64,000 bases of DNA, from assembly GCA_016188215.1 (NCBI GenBank), contig JACPIF010000004.1, positions 34,236 to 98,235 of the forward strand, written 5' to 3'. The notes under the pieces were generated by a model that was given only the letters and a program-made list of their open reading frames with translations, did not search any database and was not told where the DNA came from. The number at the start of each line of letters is the position of its first letter. Positions within the stretch are counted from its first letter, which is position 1. Below are positions 36,190 to 46,763 of the stretch, piece by piece. The stretch comes from Candidatus Woesearchaeota archaeon (GTDB taxonomy: Archaea > Nanobdellota > Nanobdellia > Woesearchaeales > JACPIF01). Both the position numbers and the translations under genes were made by a program.

Positions 36190-37536
36190 TTACAAGGCAT
36201 GAGTGCTTATAAAGTCTTTGGTTGAACGCATATCTTCCATAAACTTTCCTGAGTAATGCAAGGCAATCTCTGTTGCAAGCTTGTTGCTCAATGCATCTTT
36301 TTTCCTGTAACCCCTCTTTTGCGCGAACTTAAGCATGTCATCTGAAACTGTCCTTCTTCTGGAAAGCATTTCATGCAGCGGTTTCGTACAGGCAAGCTCT
36401 TCCTTCGGAATAACTGACTCAGCAAACTTCAAAAAACGTTTGCAATAATTGTATACTGCTTCGTTCTCAAACCCTTTATAGGCGGCATTTTTTTGCAGAT
36501 CATTCTTGACATAACTGTAAGGTGGAATGTAGATTACGTCGCCCTCAACCTTGAACGGCTCTCTAATCCCTATATCTGCCGGCACAACAGCGTAAAATTC
36601 TTCCTGAAGCATCTTCTGCACATGGCGAATGATAGTGCCTATCCCGAGGATATTGCTCAGAAAATTCATGTCCATCCCTCGCACCTCAAGCGTACCATTG
36701 TCATTTATCTTCAAGGCTCCCCAGTATGTATCAAGGATAGAGCCATACAGTGAAAGCGTCCTTAAATTAATCCCCAATTTCTTGATGTAGGCTTTCCATG
36801 TCTCGTAATTGGCATTGAGGATTTCCATTATGTCAAAGCCTGTTAGTTTGTAAGGAGGCAGACCACCAAACTCCTCCAAGTTGGCATACAGGCTCTGCGG
36901 ATTATTGAAAGGCGCCCCGCCCCGGTACATTATCACCCTGGAATCCTTTGCTATATACGCGCCTTGGTAAAAGGGTGAAGATTGCATGAAAGTAGTAAGC
37001 GCCGGGTCAGCAGCAACCATCAGGTTGTAGCTGTTTACCAGGCTGTCCTTGATTTTCGAATTGGTAAACATTTTCAATATGCGCAGCTGGCTATCAAACA
37101 TGCCGCGAGGCAACGTGTAGTGGCAGTGAAATCCGACCACCCTGCCAGCTATATTAAAGCGCTTTTTCCCAAAAATAGATTCCTGTATCCTGTATCGAGG
37201 ATCAGGGCGCATCACAGGGTTGAATTTGCCGGGGTATGTCCCAAAGGGATAAAACAGTACCCCTTGGGGCTCCGCAATATCGTACGCATATTCAAGTTCC
37301 CTTACCAGATGATTCATAGTCTGGGCGGAGCTACTATAGGGAGCTGTTGCAATCTCCAAGTAATGCGTAGTGCATTCTTTCTTGATGTGGAACGTATGCT
37401 GCTCGCGCTTGGAGTCCCGTATCTTTTTCAGAATATTATCGGCGGCAGGCATAATTTGGCCTTTCTTATTGATTGTAAAGAACTCTATCTCAAACCCGAC
37501 GAAAGCCTTTTTTAGTAATTTTTTCTGCATTTTCAA
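36190..37536 (-). CDS. GCS2-like glutamate-cysteine/carboxylate-amine ligase family protein
   Basis: VGFEIEFFTIN...HYLEIATAP...GRVVGFHCHYTLPRG...GTLEVRGMDMN. Confidence 0.75.
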   Translation of the reverse strand: MKMQKKLLKKAFVGFEIEFFTINKKGQIMPAADNILKKIRDSKREQHTFHIKKECTTHYLEIATAPYSSSAQTMNHLVRELEYAYDIAEPQGVLFYPFGTYPGKFNPVMRPDPRYRIQESIFGKKRFNIAGRVVGFHCHYTLPRGMFDSQLRILKMFTNSKIKDSLVNSYNLMVAADPALTTFMQSSPFYQGAYIAKDSRVIMYRGGAPFNNPQSLYANLEEFGGLPPYKLTGFDIMEILNANYETWKAYIKKLGINLRTLSLYGSILDTYWGALKINDNGTLEVRGMDMNFLSNILGIGTIIRHVQKMLQEEFYAVVPADIGIREPFKVEGDVIYIPPYSYVKNDLQKNAAYKGFENEAVYNYCKRFLKFAESVIPKEELACTKPLHEMLSRRRTVSDDMLKFAQKRGYRKKDALSNKLATEIALHYSGKFMEDMRSTKDFISTHAL

Positions 37537-37566
37537 TCTTTAAGAGAATTCATAAATTCCACAGCA

Positions 37567-38595
37567 TCATTTATCCCCATGATATATTTTTCTGACCGGC
37601 CATGATATCTCTATGCCCCTTAAGTCATATGCCTTCTTTAAAGCTTTTATAAATTCATGGGTAATCAGATATTTGTCTACAAAAGTTGCGACACGAAGGA
37701 TAACTGAAAAATTTATGTTGGAATCGCTGAAAGTATGGTAGCGTATGAATGGCTCAAAATCCTTTACAGCTCCAGGAATAGTTCTTTGGATCTTGCGGGC
37801 GACATCTGCTGTAACCCTCTCAACTTTCTCAAGGTCAGAACCGTATGCTACGCCGCACTGTATCACAACTGCCATATCCTTAGAAGGCAGCGAGTCATTG
37901 GTGATGATGGTTGAGGCAATCTTTGAATTGGGTACTATAACTAAATTGTTTGGCAATGTCCTTATGCGTGTTGAGCGCCAGCCAATGTCTTCCACATAGC
38001 CTGAAATGTTACCTTCCAATTCAATGTAATCACCTACATTAATGGGCCTATCTGATATAATGTGCAGCCCGGCAAAGAAATTTGAAAGGGTGTCCTGCAG
38101 CGCAAAACCGACTGCAATGCCCCCAATCCCGAGCGTTGCCACCAGCGGAGTTATTTCAATATTAAAGTGCTTAAGCACGATGATTAGGCCTATGAAATAG
38201 ATGAAGATATTTACAACTTTCATGAAAATTTTTGGCATACTTTGGTATCCGGGATTCATTAAAATCCATTTTTGGAGGACAACTTGAGTTACCCGATGAA
38301 GCACAAAGATAGCCCAGAGAACAGCCAGAATAAAGAAGAAATCATCAATATACGATTTAATCTGCTCAAAATAACTTACCTGCATAATAGAAACGTAAAT
38401 GCCAATCAGGACTATGCCAAGAACAAACGGGCCTTCGAGCGCTTCAAGAAGCCTGTCATCTATGTCTGTTCTTGTCTTTTTCGCCGCATGCTTTACATAC
38501 TTGTTTATTACATAATAAGCCGCCTTGGCCAGGATAAAAGAGGCCAGTATGCCAATTAGAGAAACCAATATCTCAACATTTATTGTATAAACCAT
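37567..38595 (-). CDS. Small-conductance mechanosensitive channel (MscS family)
   Basis: VATLGIGGIAVGFALQDTLSNFFAGLHIISDRPINVGDYIEL; start at MVYTINVE preferred. Confidence 0.93.
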   Translation of the reverse strand: MVYTINVEILVSLIGILASFILAKAAYYVINKYVKHAAKKTRTDIDDRLLEALEGPFVLGIVLIGIYVSIMQVSYFEQIKSYIDDFFFILAVLWAIFVLHRVTQVVLQKWILMNPGYQSMPKIFMKVVNIFIYFIGLIIVLKHFNIEITPLVATLGIGGIAVGFALQDTLSNFFAGLHIISDRPINVGDYIELEGNISGYVEDIGWRSTRIRTLPNNLVIVPNSKIASTIITNDSLPSKDMAVVIQCGVAYGSDLEKVERVTADVARKIQRTIPGAVKDFEPFIRYHTFSDSNINFSVILRVATFVDKYLITHEFIKALKKAYDLRGIEISWPVRKIYHGDK

Positions 38596-38700
38596 GACCC
38601 ATCTTTTCCTATAATACCGCTTCAAAAGCGAAATTATTATATAATACGAAATCTTAATGTAATATGGTGATTTATAAGGATTAGTATAACGCCGTATACC

Positions 38701-38991
38701 ATGCTTCACAACTACATGCTTTTGTTCGACTTTATGGAGATCCTCGGCAAGAAATGGGTAGTCCCGCTGCTGCTGCTTCTCCTGCTTGCCGAGCAGACAA
38801 ATTTCTCGCACATGAAGCGGCAGCTCAGGATAACATCCAGGGCGCTGTCAAAAAAGCTGCAGCTGCTAGAGGCAGTAGGGCTAGTGCAAAAGATAGTCCT
38901 TGATAATCCAAAGAAAATCTATTACACGCTTAGCATCAAAGGAAAGGAAGTTTCTCAAGCGGTTACGCAATTATCCACTTACCTTGCATAG
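38701..38991 (+). CDS. HxlR-type winged-helix regulator
   Basis: LGKKWVVPLLLLLLLAEQTNFSHMKRQLR-ITSRALSKKLQLLEAVGLVQK. Confidence 0.85.
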   Translation: MLHNYMLLFDFMEILGKKWVVPLLLLLLLAEQTNFSHMKRQLRITSRALSKKLQLLEAVGLVQKIVLDNPKKIYYTLSIKGKEVSQAVTQLSTYLA

Positions 38992-39818
38992 TGAGGCATT
39001 GTTCTTGCAAGTGATGCATATTGCTTGACAATATCCCAGTGCAGTTCCAATGCGCGCATCCCTGCTGCCATTCTCGTTTTTACGAAATTGAATGCCACGT
39101 CATGCAGGTTATTTTCCGCGGGCTGTATATCGCCCGTGATTGAATCTGCCAGATTGCCTATATTATTCTCCTTGATGGCCTCAACCCAGGCGAGGCAGAA
39201 AGCAAATGCCTTGGCTTCCTCATCTTTGCTGTTTTCCAGGGTCTTTGTAAATACATGGCCTAGCTCATGCCCTATGGTGACCATGACGCTGTCTAATGGC
39301 CCTTTTCTCACAAAAATATGGCTTGTGCCATTGCCATTTGCGTTCAAGGAGAATCCCATGATGCCAGGATGCCAGGAGCCGAATGGGCTATGCATTTCAA
39401 TCATCTCCTCTATTGTGCAAAGCTGGATGGAAATGTTTTCCGGCAGTCCCTGTTGCGCAGCTGCCTTGAATGCCTCTGTAATCATATCTTTTATTTGTTC
39501 AGCTTCCCCTACGAACTGCGCAGGCTTCCTGCCAGGGCGCAGGAATGTTTCTGGAGTGAAATAATAGTGCTGGTGGAGCGTTGCGGTGTTTGGTGTGTAA
39601 TGCTTGGCCGCATCTTGCTCATATGGAGAATCTGCAATTTCGTAGATTATTGGTTTCAGTCCAATCGGAACATTCATCCCAAATTTTTTGTTATAAGGGC
39701 CCAGCTCTTGAAACATCACCGGATTGCCAACAAGATATTCAATGGAGCGCCTGCTGCCTGCGTGCGCGTAGTTTATTTTGCTCAGGATGCCTTCTATGGA
39801 TTGATAGCTTTGATACAT
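38979..39818 (-). CDS. Putative zinc metallopeptidase
   Basis: VMVTIGHELGHVFTKTLENSKDEEAKAFAFCLAWVEAI. Confidence 0.6.
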   Translation of the reverse strand: MYQSYQSIEGILSKINYAHAGSRRSIEYLVGNPVMFQELGPYNKKFGMNVPIGLKPIIYEIADSPYEQDAAKHYTPNTATLHQHYYFTPETFLRPGRKPAQFVGEAEQIKDMITEAFKAAAQQGLPENISIQLCTIEEMIEMHSPFGSWHPGIMGFSLNANGNGTSHIFVRKGPLDSVMVTIGHELGHVFTKTLENSKDEEAKAFAFCLAWVEAIKENNIGNLADSITGDIQPAENNLHDVAFNFVKTRMAAGMRALELHWDIVKQYASLARTMPHYAR

Positions 39819-39848
39819 GGCATCAAGAAAGATTTCTTTATTTAAAAA

Positions 39849-40355
39849 TCATTGCTTCTCAAAGAGGGATGGAATTTCCCGGGCAGATTGCATTATCTTA
39901 TGTTCATCTATCTTTGCAGCGCCATTTGTAGCCCCATTAATCGGAACATAGAGCAATCCTTCCGGTGCATAATTATGATATACTGATGGGATCTTGTTTG
40001 ACGGTATATTATTTTGGGCAGCCATCCATCGCTTCACACTTTCAGCCTGCGCGTGTAACAGTGACTCATACGCTACTTGATTGATTGACGGATGCATGAC
40101 AAGGTCATGGTACACAAATTGAGGGATACTATCTGTCCACACATAAAATCCCATAACAGCGCCACGTACGCCGCGCTCCTCATCGTTCACATCCCTTGCA
40201 AGAATAAGGTACTTCATGGCCCCATAACGCGGATAAGTCCGCAATTTCTCCGGCCGCATCCTGAGCCCCATATCAGCAACACAATCTCCGATGTACTCCG
40301 CCAGGCCCTTCTGCAATTCCTTTGCCGGGATTGCCTCAAATGCAAGAACTGCCAT
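39849..40355 (-). CDS. GNAT-like hypothetical protein
   Basis: VMGFYVWTDSIPQFVYHDLVMHPSINQVAYESLLHAQAESVKRW (weak GNAT-like). Confidence 0.5.
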   Translation of the reverse strand: MAVLAFEAIPAKELQKGLAEYIGDCVADMGLRMRPEKLRTYPRYGAMKYLILARDVNDEERGVRGAVMGFYVWTDSIPQFVYHDLVMHPSINQVAYESLLHAQAESVKRWMAAQNNIPSNKIPSVYHNYAPEGLLYVPINGATNGAAKIDEHKIMQSAREIPSLFEKQ

Positions 40356-40570
40356 CGCTGCGTCATCCTATAAAACAAATTTTTAAGTCTTTTGCCCGAA
40401 ACGAAACAAAAGGAACAGAAATGTCTGAAATGGGACTTATTTGCGGTGAGTGTCTTGCCTGCCTAAGCCTTAAAGTGGCTTTTTCACATATTCTGCATAG
40501 AAATGTTTATATATAAGAACTATTCTAGTATACGATTCCGTATACTAATAGGCTAAAGAGGTGAATACCA

Positions 40571-40879
40571 TTGACAACCGACATTAACGCTGTAGAAGGG
40601 AAGGCAGAGAACCAGTTTGACCACATGAGTGAGCTGATGAACCTAAAGGACAATATGGATTCCTGGGTAAAGCACATCAATGCAGAGATGGGCTGCGTCC
40701 GGACCGTCTCTAAGGCCCTCAGGGAGACCATTGATAATACAGAGCATAACTACGAGCTTGCCCAGGAGATGCGACAGGAGATTGAGGAGTTGAAGCAGGA
40801 GATAAAGCTGCTCAAGATTATCCAATTGACCATGCTTAAGTCCAAGCCGGGCATTGCAAAGCAAAAGATGCAGAAATAA
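40571..40879 (+). CDS. Coiled-coil hypothetical protein
   Basis: TTG-start ORF after GAGGTGAA ribosome-binding-like sequence. Confidence 0.6.
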   Translation: MTTDINAVEGKAENQFDHMSELMNLKDNMDSWVKHINAEMGCVRTVSKALRETIDNTEHNYELAQEMRQEIEELKQEIKLLKIIQLTMLKSKPGIAKQKMQK

Positions 40880-40880
40880 T

Positions 40881-41189
40881 CTATTCTATTTCACTTTCTA
40901 ATTTTTTCATCACTTTATCCAGGCAATAGAACAAGTTCCTATCAACCATCTCTGCTGAGAATGAACTTCCATTCACCATAAGCCTGCCATGAATCTCATA
41001 TATCTCGCCTTTCTCGCGCTCATGCAGCGGCTTCATGGTGACATGCAGCTTCTGGAAATCCTCATTCTGGTCAGAAAACTTCTTGGCGAAATTGCCCACA
41101 ATCTTCTTGAGAATCACCATGCTCCCGGGGTCTATATCCCTGAAGCCGGAAAGCTCAATGTTGCCGCCAAGACTTACGCTATCTTCCAT
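40881..41189 (-). CDS. Conserved-type hypothetical protein
   Basis: MEDSVSLGGNIELSGFRDIDPGSMVILKKIVGNFAKKF... Confidence 0.65.
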   Translation of the reverse strand: MEDSVSLGGNIELSGFRDIDPGSMVILKKIVGNFAKKFSDQNEDFQKLHVTMKPLHEREKGEIYEIHGRLMVNGSSFSAEMVDRNLFYCLDKVMKKLESEIE

Positions 41190-41340
41190 CGCAATCGCTG
41201 GTAAAATCCTGATTTAACTAATATATAAAACCAACGGTTTTAAACACGGAATTCGTCGAATTCCGTTGTATAAAGGTATCTAATGGCTGTTTTTTCTATT
41301 TTACTTAAATTACTAACTGTACATTGCTAGGCAACTTAAC

Positions 41341-41480
41341 TGGAACTTGGACGCTCGCTACGCTCGCGCAAAAACTTCAACATGTCCGCGAACCGCGGTA
41401 CACTGCGGATATTCGCGGACCACATCGCACTCCCAGAGGTGAGGTTCACCTCACCGACTACTTTGCTAAGTTTTTTAAAG
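41341..41480 (-). repeat. Structured three-hairpin intergenic element, copy 6 (central loop inverted)
   Basis: Minus strand: AGCAAAGTAGTCG, GGTGAGG-tgaa-CCTCACC (41438-41455), GTCCGCGA...TCGCGGAC (41384-41420); GC-rich segment 41351-41370. Confidence 0.83.
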
Positions 41481-41501
41481 ATTCTTTGATTTTCTTAAAG
41501 T

Positions 41502-42785
41502 ATGGCCCGAATCTATATGCAGACGCATGGCTGCTCTGCGAACCTGGCAGAATCAGAGATGATGGCGAGATTATTGGAGGAAGAGGGGCATGATATTACT
41601 GGTGATGAGGGAGAAATAGAAGGTGTAGATGTATCCATTGTCAATATCTGTACGGTAAAAGGGGACACGCATGCGCTCAGGGAGATAAGAAAGCTAAGGG
41701 AAAAATCAGGGAAGCTCATTGTAACAGGATGCATACCTGACGCAAGCGTGGATAAGATAAAGAGGTTCAAGCCTGCAGGATTGGTGAGTACCCATAATAT
41801 AAGGCAGATACCTATTGCGGTGAACCATTCTCTTGCAGGAGAATATTCTGAGTTACTGCAGAAGCAGAAAGAGCACAAGATCAATATCGGGAAGCGCAGG
41901 ACCAATCCTGTTGTCAATATTGTGCCCATATCCTCAGGCTGCCAGTCTGCCTGTGCATTCTGCTCTGTGAAGCTGATCAAAGGGAATACTGTTTCATATC
42001 CTGCTGAGAAGATTGCTGCTGAGATAGAGGCTGGGATTCATGATGGATGCAAGGAAGTATGGCTGACATCCCAGGATAATTCTGCCTATGGGATGGATAC
42101 TGATAAAGTAACTGCGCTTCCACAGCTGATTAAGCGGGTTGCGGAAATTCCCGGCGACTTCAAGGTGAGGATTGGCATGATGAGCCCGCAGCACTTGTTT
42201 AAAGTTCAGGATTCATTTATTGATGCAATTAAATCTGATAAAACCTTCCAATTCCTGCACTTGCCTATACAGTCAGGAAGCGAAGCTGTGCTCAAAAGAA
42301 TGTTCAGGATGTGTTCTATAATGGATTTCAAGGGGTTTATTGCTGCTGTCCGGAAGAAATACCCTATGGCAACACTAGCCACTGACATGATAGTTGGCTT
42401 TCCTGGAGAGACAGAAGAAGATTACCGGAAGTCTCTTGAATTGCTGAGAGAAATCAAGTTTGACATCGTCAACATATCAAGGTATGCTCCGAGAGAGGGA
42501 ACTGTTGCATACAAATGGAAGCCAATTATGGGAGATATAGCTAAGAAACGCTCTACTGAGATGACAAGGGTAGTTGATGAAATCTCTCTTGAGCTAAATC
42601 AACGGTGGTTGGATTGGGAAGGAAAAATACTAATTGATGAGGAGGGCAAAGATGGCAGCTGGGTCGGAAGGAACTATGCCTATAAACAGGTTGTCGTCAA
42701 GACAATGAAACCTTTATTAGGCAGGACTGTCAAGGTTAAGGTAGAACAGGTTACAAGTCATTATCTGATTGGGGAGATGGTATAG
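41502..42785 (+). CDS. MiaB-like tRNA methylthiotransferase (archaeal MtaB/CDKAL1 type)
   Basis: YMQTHGCSANLAESEMM; radical SAM CQSACAFCSVKLIKG; C-terminal TRAM-like. Confidence 0.95.
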   Translation: MARIYMQTHGCSANLAESEMMARLLEEEGHDITGDEGEIEGVDVSIVNICTVKGDTHALREIRKLREKSGKLIVTGCIPDASVDKIKRFKPAGLVSTHNIRQIPIAVNHSLAGEYSELLQKQKEHKINIGKRRTNPVVNIVPISSGCQSACAFCSVKLIKGNTVSYPAEKIAAEIEAGIHDGCKEVWLTSQDNSAYGMDTDKVTALPQLIKRVAEIPGDFKVRIGMMSPQHLFKVQDSFIDAIKSDKTFQFLHLPIQSGSEAVLKRMFRMCSIMDFKGFIAAVRKKYPMATLATDMIVGFPGETEEDYRKSLELLREIKFDIVNISRYAPREGTVAYKWKPIMGDIAKKRSTEMTRVVDEISLELNQRWLDWEGKILIDEEGKDGSWVGRNYAYKQVVVKTMKPLLGRTVKVKVEQVTSHYLIGEMV

Positions 42786-42805
42786 ATCTCTTTTATTTTA
42801 GCCAT

Positions 42806-43405
42806 TTACCACCAATGTTTTTCAATAGAGATTATTTCTTGATTATCCAAATCAACAATAATCCTTACTCGTTCAGATTCTATAACCTTTGGTGCACTAT
42901 AAGCTACTATTACCAAAGAAGAATTCCCTGGCACTTTTCTAGCAAAAGAATAAGAAGTCCTTTGAAGTATCTCTGGATCTTCTTTTTCAATAAGAGTTTC
43001 TATTAAGCTTTTTTGTGCATCGGTGAGTTCAATTATATCTGATTCTATAGGACTTCTGTTATTTCCAAGTCCTGATTCATTATATGGCATTGATATTGCG
43101 GCTCCCCCACTTCCCTCACCAGCTCCCTCGTCTAATACTATATTAGATTGGTTAGTAAGGGCTATGGTTTCTTCTTCATAGTCTGGGTTCCTCAGTTTAA
43201 TCTTGGATTGATCCGCATCAGGAACCGGTAAAGCCTCCTCACTCAAAATTTCTTGAGTACTGCCTATAGATGCTTTATTTATGTAGCCTGCATTCTCTTT
43301 AGAAATCTTGCCTTCACTAAGGGAATTGTTATCGTTTGAATCAGGTGAAGCAGTGCAGCTTATGAAAAGTAGAGCAATAATCACTAAATACCATTTTTTA
43401 GACAT
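42806..43405 (-). CDS. Secreted lipoprotein, hypothetical
   Basis: Lipobox ALLFISCTAS. Confidence 0.65.
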   Translation of the reverse strand: MSKKWYLVIIALLFISCTASPDSNDNNSLSEGKISKENAGYINKASIGSTQEILSEEALPVPDADQSKIKLRNPDYEEETIALTNQSNIVLDEGAGEGSGGAAISMPYNESGLGNNRSPIESDIIELTDAQKSLIETLIEKEDPEILQRTSYSFARKVPGNSSLVIVAYSAPKVIESERVRIIVDLDNQEIISIEKHWW

Positions 43406-43445
43406 ATAAGAAATATTGTCAGACTATTATAAGAATTTATCTTAA

Positions 43446-43775
43446 CTAAGCCATTATTTTCTTTGGTTTCTTTGAAGCTCTTTTCTTCAAATCCTCTATC
43501 ATCAAAGCGTCATCTATCTCTATTAACTTCTTTACCTTAAGGCTTTCTTTATTTAATTTAAACAATTTAGCTTTTCCTATAGTTCTTGTGGGAATAATGA
43601 TTGCATTCTTTAGTAAATCGTCCCAAATCCTGTAGAGGGTAGCTCTTCCTATCTTTGCGTTTCTAGCCATATCTGATATGGAAAAGTCTAAGCCTCGTTC
43701 AGTTAGCAAATAGTCTAAAACTCTAATAGTAGGGGAGTCTCCCATGAATTCTATGAATAATGATTTTTCTGCCAT
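43446..43775 (-). CDS. Winged-helix transcriptional regulator
   Basis: DYLLTERGLDFSISDMARNAKIGRATLYRIWDDLLKN. Confidence 0.75.
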   Translation of the reverse strand: MAEKSLFIEFMGDSPTIRVLDYLLTERGLDFSISDMARNAKIGRATLYRIWDDLLKNAIIIPTRTIGKAKLFKLNKESLKVKKLIEIDDALMIEDLKKRASKKPKKIMA

Positions 43776-43922
43776 TTTTTATTATCTAATAGATTTTCTG
43801 TTGTTTACCTCCTTGATGCATAGTATAGAATGACTATATAATGACTATATAAACCTTTCCATCTTGATACAACATTGTCTCAGAACAATACCTTTAAATA
43901 TATGCTCATTCTTATAATCTTT

Positions 43923-44195
43923 ATGGATTATACTGTTGACGAAATAAAGAAACGTGTCATAATCAAATTGGTGCGCTGGAAGAAATGGGGCGGCGCACAT
44001 ACCGAAAATGTCCGCAAGGGACTCCCTAGCCACATGAAAGGGGCAAAAATTACAGACCAAGCTTTTAAAGAGTTGGAGCGCGCTGGTTGGCTTCTCTCCG
44101 CTAAGAAGACTGGTGAAATTCACTATTCCCTTAATCCAAAGAAAACAAATGAAATCTTGCAGTTTTATGAGAAATATTGCAAGGATTCAGATTGA
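43923..44195 (+). CDS. Small winged-helix-like protein
   Basis: MDYTVDEIKKRVIIKLVRWKKWGGAHTENVRKGLPSHMKG... Confidence 0.65.
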   Translation: MDYTVDEIKKRVIIKLVRWKKWGGAHTENVRKGLPSHMKGAKITDQAFKELERAGWLLSAKKTGEIHYSLNPKKTNEILQFYEKYCKDSD

Positions 44196-44231
44196 AAAGA
44201 TTTTTATAAAGCAATTTAAGAGTATCTAACA

Positions 44232-45566
44232 ATGAGCAATGTCTTCAAAGCATACGATATCCGAGGCATCTATCCTTCTGAATTGGATGAAGACTTTGCA
44301 TATAAGCTTGGCAGGGCATTTGTTGCCTATACTAAGGCGAAGCAGGTTGCAGTGGGAAGGGATGCAAGGCTGAGTTCCCCTTCATTGTTCGAGGCGCTTG
44401 TAAAAGGGATTACTGAACAGGGAGGAGATGTTGTTGATATCGGCTTGTGCAGCACGCCCATGTTTTATTTTGCACTCGGCAATTATAAGTTTGAATCGGG
44501 CATCATGGTATCTGCATCGCATAATCCCCCTCAATATAATGGCTTTAAGCTATACAAGAAGAATGTTGAGCCTATAGGGCAGGGATTCGGGATGGAAGAA
44601 TTGCAGAAGATTGTTGAGCAGGGCAAATTTACCAATGCGAAAAGAAAAGGCAAAGTAACTAGCAAGAAAATAATGGATGATTATGTTAAGAAAGTGTGCA
44701 GTTTTGCAAAGAAAATTGGCAATCTGACGATAGTGGCGGATGCAGGCAACGGAATGGCAGCTTATTCCACGCCGCCTGTATTCAAGAAGCTGGGGCTTGC
44801 CCCTAAAAAGCTGTGCTACACGCTTGACTTCACTTTCCCGAATCATGAGCCTAATCCTATGAAATATGAGAACTTGCAGGATCTGAAGGAGGCTGTACTG
44901 AAAGAAAATGCAGATTTGGGCGTTGCTTTTGACGGAGATGTGGATAGGGTTGGATTTGTTGATGAAAAAGGAGATGTTGTCAGGAATGACATTGTCACGG
45001 GGATAATTGGAGAGCATCTGCTAAAAAAGAATAAAGGCGCAAAAGTATTGTACGAAATAAGGTCAACCTGGGCTGTTAGGGATGCTATCCTTGCAAATAA
45101 AGGCAAGCCTGTGCTGTGGAAGGCAGGGCACTCATTGATCAAGAAGAAAATGCGGGATGAGAGGATACTGTTCGGCGGCGAGAAGTCCGGTCATTTCTTC
45201 TTTAGGGATTTCTGGTATGCAGAAGACGGGGCTATTGCGCTCATCATCATGCTCAATATCATGGCTGAGACAGGCAAGAGGCTATCTGAGCTTGCTGAGC
45301 CTTTCATGGCGTACCACGGCGGAGAGGAGATCAACTTTGAGGTTGAGGATAAGGATGGTGTGCTGAAGGCTGTTGAAAAGAAGTATAAGCCGCTTGCAAA
45401 GAGAATCCTGCATATTGACGGCATCACGGTTGAGTTTGCAGACTGGTGGTTCAACCTGAGGAAAAGCAATACCGAGCCTGTGTTGCGGCTTAACCTTGAG
45501 GCTAAGAGCAGGGATTTATACGAGCATAAGAAAGGCGAGCTAGAGGCTCTGATAAAAAGCCTATAA
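44232..45566 (+). CDS. Phosphomannomutase/phosphoglucomutase
   Basis: VSASHNPPQYNGFKLY, AFDGDVDRVGFVDE, FGGEKSGHFFF. Confidence 0.95.
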   Translation: MSNVFKAYDIRGIYPSELDEDFAYKLGRAFVAYTKAKQVAVGRDARLSSPSLFEALVKGITEQGGDVVDIGLCSTPMFYFALGNYKFESGIMVSASHNPPQYNGFKLYKKNVEPIGQGFGMEELQKIVEQGKFTNAKRKGKVTSKKIMDDYVKKVCSFAKKIGNLTIVADAGNGMAAYSTPPVFKKLGLAPKKLCYTLDFTFPNHEPNPMKYENLQDLKEAVLKENADLGVAFDGDVDRVGFVDEKGDVVRNDIVTGIIGEHLLKKNKGAKVLYEIRSTWAVRDAILANKGKPVLWKAGHSLIKKKMRDERILFGGEKSGHFFFRDFWYAEDGAIALIIMLNIMAETGKRLSELAEPFMAYHGGEEINFEVEDKDGVLKAVEKKYKPLAKRILHIDGITVEFADWWFNLRKSNTEPVLRLNLEAKSRDLYEHKKGELEALIKSL

Positions 45567-45682
45567 CACTATATTTGCACGATACCTTTATATATAAAAG
45601 CGCTATTTCTATTAATTGGAGAGAGAAAAAGCATAGCGTGTCGAAAGAGCAAATTTTGGCCTGTTTTTTTCTCTATAACTTT

Positions 45683-46006
45683 ATGGTAGCAGAAACGATG
45701 ATGATGGCTGCTCCAAGGAAATTCCCCAAGGCAAGGAAGCGATACATTGCATTCCGGATTGAAGGGGAGGCATCCAGGAAAGAGCTGGAATTGCTGCTTA
45801 GGCAGATAACACAATCTGGAGTGTCTGTAAAACTTGTTGCTGAGCGCTATGACGAGCATCGGAAGATGGGATTGCTCAAGACAGGGCATAAGGATGCCAT
45901 CAAAATCAGGGAGATGCTTGCAAACCAGGCGCAGATAACTATAAAAACAATGGGGACTTCAGGAACTATTAAAACAGCTGTTAGAAAATACTTTAAAAAT
46001 ATATAA
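45683..46006 (+). CDS. rnp2: RNase P protein component 2 (Pop5-like)
   Basis: KARKRYIAFRIEGEASRKELELLL...LVAERYDEHRKMGLLKTGHKDAIKIREML; upstream of proteasome alpha. Confidence 0.82.
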   Translation: MVAETMMMAAPRKFPKARKRYIAFRIEGEASRKELELLLRQITQSGVSVKLVAERYDEHRKMGLLKTGHKDAIKIREMLANQAQITIKTMGTSGTIKTAVRKYFKNI

Positions 46007-46029
46007 TCAGACAAAGGAGGACTAATACA

Positions 46030-46761
46030 ATGCAACCAATGCCGCACCAACTGATGGGATATGACAGGGCCATCACGATGTTCAGCCCTGACGGAAGATT
46101 ATTGCAGGTAGAATACGCTAAAAAGACCGTCAAGCAGGGAAGCACCGCCATAGGTGTCGTCTGCAAGGATGGCGTTCTGTTAGTCGCGGACAAGCGGATA
46201 GTTGATAGCCTTGTAGTGCCGGAAGCTGTGGAGAAGATATGGCAGATTGACGAGCACATAGGCGCTTCTGCATCAGGGATCCTTTCAGATGCGCGCGTCT
46301 TGATTGAGAGGGCGCAGATAACAGCGCAGCAGCATAGGGTAACTTTTGATTCTGAGATTGATACCTCTGCAATCGTGAAGGACATCTGCGACCTGAAGCA
46401 GATCTGCACGCAGTCAGGCGGCTTGCGGCCGTTCGGCGTTTCCATACTGGTTGCAGGCATTGACCATGACGGGCCGAAACTGTTTGAGACTGATCCAACA
46501 GGGATATATTTCCAGTACAAGGCGACAGTCATAGGCGAAGGCGAGACAGAGATTGAGGAGATACTGCACAAGGAATATTCAGAGGGCATAACAATAGAAG
46601 AAGCCCTCAAGCTGTGCGTGAATGCTCTTGCAAAGATACTTGACAAGAGCTTCAATGTGCAGCGGATAGATGCAGCTTACATCAGGACTGATGAGAAGAA
46701 GTTCACTAAAGTTGACAGGGCAAAACTTGAAAAAGTGCTGAAGGACGGGAAGAAAAAATAA
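46030..46761 (+). CDS. psmA: Proteasome subunit alpha
   Basis: GYDRAITMFSPDGRLLQVEYAKKTVKQGSTAIGV. Confidence 0.97.
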   Translation: MQPMPHQLMGYDRAITMFSPDGRLLQVEYAKKTVKQGSTAIGVVCKDGVLLVADKRIVDSLVVPEAVEKIWQIDEHIGASASGILSDARVLIERAQITAQQHRVTFDSEIDTSAIVKDICDLKQICTQSGGLRPFGVSILVAGIDHDGPKLFETDPTGIYFQYKATVIGEGETEIEEILHKEYSEGITIEEALKLCVNALAKILDKSFNVQRIDAAYIRTDEKKFTKVDRAKLEKVLKDGKKK

Positions 46762-46763
46762 CC

